A stretch of 64,000 nucleotides of DNA, taken from Pedobacter cryoconitis (GTDB lineage Bacteria > Bacteroidota > Bacteroidia > Sphingobacteriales > Sphingobacteriaceae). The notes under the pieces were generated by a model that worked only from the letters and a program-made list of their open reading frames with translations, did not search any database and was not told the DNA's origin. The stretch covers positions 1,178,001-1,242,000 of the forward strand of contig NZ_JACHCE010000001.1 in NCBI RefSeq assembly GCF_014200605.1, in the 5' to 3' direction. The position numbers and the translations under genes are program-made. Shown piece by piece: positions 61,323 through 64,000 of this stretch; the stretch's first letter is position 1; the number at the start of each line of letters is the position of its first letter.

Positions 61323-62419
61323 CGATCGTCGGGACAAGGGGTATACCAAACTATTATGGAGGTTTTGAACAATGTGCGGAATATCTTGCGCTGGGACTGG
61401 TTAAAAAAGGTTTTGAAGTTATTGTTTATAATTCTCATCATCACCCTTATCAGGAGAAAGAATGGAATGGGGTTAAATTAGTGCATTGTTATGATCCTGA
61501 AGATAAAATCGGTACTGCCGGACAGTTTATTTATGATCTGAACTGTATTCTGGATGTGAGAAAAAGGGATTGTGATATTATTTTGCAGTTAGGATATACC
61601 AGTAGTTCTGTATGGGGCTGGATGTTACCTAAAAAGGCAGTCGTTACCACTAACATGGATGGACTAGAGTGGAAACGTACCAAGTATTCAGAGAAGGTGA
61701 AGAAATTTCTAAGATATGCTGAAAGTTTGGGGGTGAAATACAGTGATCATTTGATATCAGATTCTATAGGGATTCAGGACTATCTGAAAGATAAATATCA
61801 AAAGGACTCTACATTTATAGCTTATGGTGCTACTGTCTTTGAAAGCCCGGATATCAGTGTGCTTTCCGGATATGGACTGATGCCCTATGGTTATCATATG
61901 TTAATTGCGAGGCTGGAGCCTGAAAACAGTATTGAAGTGATTCTTGATGGGGTGGCTCTTGCAAATCCTGATGTTCCTTTTTTAGTTGTCGGTAAACATG
62001 AAACTTCTTACGGAAATTATCTGAAAGAGAAATTTGCAGCTTATTCTCAAATTCAGTTTATAGGAGGGATTTATAATATTGATATCTTAAATAGTTTAAG
62101 ATATTATTCTAAAATATATTTTCATGGACATACGGTTGGTGGTACAAATCCGTCGCTTTTGGAGGCTATGGCTTCAAGCAGTCTGATCTGTGCGAATGAT
62201 AATCCCTTTAATAAGTATATCCTGGAAAAAGATGCGCTGTATTTTCAGGATGCAGAAGATGTTCGCAAGCACTTATTAACAGTAGATTATGATCGTGATC
62301 TGTATCAATTGATGATTGCAAACAATTTAGATAAGATCACGAAAATATATGACTGGGAAATCATTGTCGGTCAGTATGAGCAACACTTTATAGCGGTGAA
62401 GGGTTTGATAAAGCGTTAA
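61313..62419 (+). CDS. DUF1972/GT4-type glycosyltransferase (rhamnosyltransferase-like)
   Basis: This 368-residue GT-B enzyme begins with the DUF1972 signature 'IAIVGTRGIPNYYGGFEQCAEYLA', given here in part, and continues with 'TTNMDGLEWKRTKYSEKVKKF' and 'SDHLISDSIGIQDYLKDKY'. The C-terminal half has 'HMLIARLEPENSIEVILDG', 'YFHGHTVGGTNPSLLEAMAS' and 'DWEIIVGQYE'. Homologues act as rhamnosyl- or related transferases in cell-wall polysaccharide synthesis. Its stop and that of the convergent Wzi gene are separated by a single base, with no terminator between them. Confidence 0.92.
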   Translation: MRIAIVGTRGIPNYYGGFEQCAEYLALGLVKKGFEVIVYNSHHHPYQEKEWNGVKLVHCYDPEDKIGTAGQFIYDLNCILDVRKRDCDIILQLGYTSSSVWGWMLPKKAVVTTNMDGLEWKRTKYSEKVKKFLRYAESLGVKYSDHLISDSIGIQDYLKDKYQKDSTFIAYGATVFESPDISVLSGYGLMPYGYHMLIARLEPENSIEVILDGVALANPDVPFLVVGKHETSYGNYLKEKFAAYSQIQFIGGIYNIDILNSLRYYSKIYFHGHTVGGTNPSLLEAMASSSLICANDNPFNKYILEKDALYFQDAEDVRKHLLTVDYDRDLYQLMIANNLDKITKIYDWEIIVGQYEQHFIAVKGLIKR

Positions 62420-62420
62420 T

Positions 62421-63983
62421 TTAAAGGTTTTTCTTTAGCTTCAATTGCAAACCATAAGAATTATATAAAAGTTTACCCTGATCAAGGGCTGTGGCAAAAC
62501 CTATGCTGCAGCCCTTTTTTATTGCTTTCATACTTTCCAGGTAAAAGGAGAATTGCTGTACAGGAACAAAGATATTTGTTGTTTGGGGATTTCTGATGGA
62601 ACCTGTTGATCCGCCATAGATGCTGGTTCCAAAAGTACCATAGTTTTTGGAGTAAGAGAGTTTGGAAGAAAAGATCCAGTTGTACAGGCTCCCCGAAAGC
62701 CCCAAATGAAATGCAACTATTCTGTTATTGATAAAATAATCCGCATAGCGGTAAGCTTGTCCTGTTCTGGCGTCATTTCTGGTGGTGATGAAAGGGGTTC
62801 CAACACCCATGGTTTTGTAAGACCATCCTTCCATATAATAGAAATTATTGTAATAATCTTCATCACCAGATTTTGTTGGAACTGACCAGGGATAACCTGC
62901 CTGATCTTTTGAGTAGAGGAATTCAAATAATACCTTTTTCCATTCAAAACCCCGGTTGTCGGGGTTGTAATTTTTATTTTCTATACTGATACCATTTAGC
63001 CCGTCTCTGATATTTGCGAGTTTAGATAGTGCACCTACATCGTAAAAATTCTGGCGGTAAATCATGACGCTCAGGTTATTGAAATCGTAGGTTGCCCCAA
63101 TGTCAACAGAACCGAGCTGATTGCCTATTTTAGAGGTAGGGATGCCTTTCGATCCGTAAGATTTTCCAGTGGCGACATAAAAGAATGATTTCAGGGACGA
63201 TAATTTGAAATTTGGGCCAAATGCTTCTCTTTCATTACCCCAGTATACCTGGTGATTAAATCCACCGTACAGGTTTAATTTCCAGTCTTTTTTACCAAGG
63301 CGTACGTACAATGATTTCTGGTGGAAATAGGTTACAGGATGTGTGTTTTGAATATAATAAAGAGGAGGGTTTGGAGGGGTGCCACTGATCACATCCAGAA
63401 TTCTTGTTTTTCCAACCCAGCCATGAGCGAAATTCCCTTTAAATGAGAAAAGGCCGTCAAAGGCGGGAATTCTGTAATAATCTGGAATTGAAAGTTCTAT
63501 TTTAGGTATGCCTAATGAGTTTCCGGATACGGCAAAATTACCAGAACTTAGAGCGGTGTCGCCATTCAGTCCCATTACATCTTTGCTTCTGCCTCCTTTT
63601 AATTGGAAGATGCCCGCTCTGATCTTGGCATAAGCTTCTATAAGCAGCAGGTGGGATTCTTTGCCGGCGTTCACTCTTCCATCAAAGCCAAATCCCCAGT
63701 CTATCGGTTTTTTCTTTCCTGAATTGATAGCTGTGATAGTGGGTGTGTCGTAATCCCGGTAAATTCTTCCTGTAAAACTAGCGGATGCACCGGGTGAAGG
63801 AACTGATCCGAACTGATTGGAGCGCATCCAGAAAGGGACTTCGCCATTGGATGTTCCAGTGACCTGGGTCTCTGCTTCAGCGTGTATATTTCTAAAGGTT
63901 TGTGCTTTTATTTCTATCGTGGAAATAAAAAATATGGCAGGTATCAGTAGTAAGCTGATATTGGTTGTTCTGGCGAAATTCAT
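62421..63983 (-). CDS. wzi: Capsule assembly Wzi family outer-membrane protein
   Basis: This 520-residue protein has a signal peptide ('ISLLLIPAIFFISTIEIKAQ') and the Wzi-type opening 'NIHAEAETQVTGTSNGEVPFWMRSNQFGSV', seen here in part, in which 'PFWMRSNQFG' is diagnostic. A beta-barrel pattern follows ('KESHLLLIEAYAKIRAGIFQLKGG', 'YVRLGKKDWKLNLYGGFNHQVYWGNE') and the C-terminus is 'YGLQLKLKKNL'. Wzi anchors exported capsule at the outer surface, which fits its place at the end of the polysaccharide locus. It is transcribed towards the operon, so it has its own promoter beyond the right edge. Confidence 0.9.
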   Translation of the reverse strand: MNFARTTNISLLLIPAIFFISTIEIKAQTFRNIHAEAETQVTGTSNGEVPFWMRSNQFGSVPSPGASASFTGRIYRDYDTPTITAINSGKKKPIDWGFGFDGRVNAGKESHLLLIEAYAKIRAGIFQLKGGRSKDVMGLNGDTALSSGNFAVSGNSLGIPKIELSIPDYYRIPAFDGLFSFKGNFAHGWVGKTRILDVISGTPPNPPLYYIQNTHPVTYFHQKSLYVRLGKKDWKLNLYGGFNHQVYWGNEREAFGPNFKLSSLKSFFYVATGKSYGSKGIPTSKIGNQLGSVDIGATYDFNNLSVMIYRQNFYDVGALSKLANIRDGLNGISIENKNYNPDNRGFEWKKVLFEFLYSKDQAGYPWSVPTKSGDEDYYNNFYYMEGWSYKTMGVGTPFITTRNDARTGQAYRYADYFINNRIVAFHLGLSGSLYNWIFSSKLSYSKNYGTFGTSIYGGSTGSIRNPQTTNIFVPVQQFSFYLESMKAIKKGCSIGFATALDQGKLLYNSYGLQLKLKKNL

Positions 63984-64000
63984 AAAAGGATCAGGTTGAA

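Noticed and set aside
1..64000. Search for tRNA, rRNA, CRISPR arrays, insertion sequences and phage genes
   Set aside because: No repeat arrays, transposase-like proteins, integrases or RNA gene landmarks were recognised by eye; a covariance-model scan could still find small RNAs.

Overview
The window looks like a chromosomal segment of a Bacteroidota bacterium, most probably of the Sphingobacteriaceae (Pedobacter-like). The evidence is two SusC/SusD outer-membrane uptake pairs, an ECF sigma / FecR anti-sigma pair driving one of them, many lipoproteins with Bacteroidota-style signal peptides (Cys followed by Lys-Lys), TAnnTTTG-type promoter candidates and moderately low GC. No rRNA, tRNA, CRISPR array, integrase or insertion sequence was recognised. 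This is reading by eye; no database search was run.

Layout. (A) 1-9273: a carbohydrate acquisition and catabolism locus, mostly on the minus strand. It holds SusD (cut by the window edge), SusC, an SSS-family symporter, an L-fuconate-dehydratase-like enolase-superfamily enzyme, an SDR dehydrogenase and a divergent AraC-type regulator. Similar operator-like repeats with a 21-bp period sit before the SDR-led operon and before susC. (B) 9449-10357: a small unknown protein and a GNAT acetyltransferase, convergent across a perfect 24-bp-arm inverted repeat. (C) 10531-24901: five closely spaced plus-strand genes of unknown function covering about 14 kb. They encode a 111-aa protein, a 162-aa secreted protein, a 1152-aa protein, a 524-aa protein with glycosyltransferase-like (GT-B) features and a 2800-aa beta-rich giant. 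This is the least explained part of the window. (D) 24995-33966: ECF sigma, FecR, STN-domain SusC, SusD, a purple-acid-phosphatase-like enzyme and a glycerophosphodiesterase. It reads as a self-regulated uptake locus for a phosphate-diester-bearing substrate. (E) 34091-47701: mixed functions. These are a cupin, GNAT, DUF2461 protein, CPA1 Na+/H+ antiporter, GH9 glycosidase, ThuA protein, PL14-like lipoprotein, a serine-hydrolase-fold lipoprotein with substituted catalytic motifs, a MESH1-like HD hydrolase, a DUF3298 lipoprotein, an aldehyde dehydrogenase and an Omp85-type barrel. (F) 47702-63983: an exopolysaccharide/capsule locus preceded by an 872-bp T/G-rich leader. It holds CpsB-type phosphatase, Wza, Wzc, an aldolase/CMP-transferase/HAD cassette, Wzx flippase, Wzy-like polymerase, a polysialyltransferase-like enzyme, a secreted WbsX/GH99-like protein, two GT4 glycosyltransferases and a convergent Wzi.

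How the genes work together. Regions A and D each couple outer-membrane capture (SusCD) to dedicated enzymes and a dedicated regulator: AraC in A, ECF sigma/FecR in D. Region F is a Wzx/Wzy-dependent polysaccharide export locus. Its aldolase-like, KdsB-like and HAD proteins, with a CMP-sugar-type transferase, suggest that a CMP-activated 3-deoxy-ulosonic acid is made and built into the polymer. No initiating undecaprenyl-phosphate sugar transferase was seen, so it must lie elsewhere.
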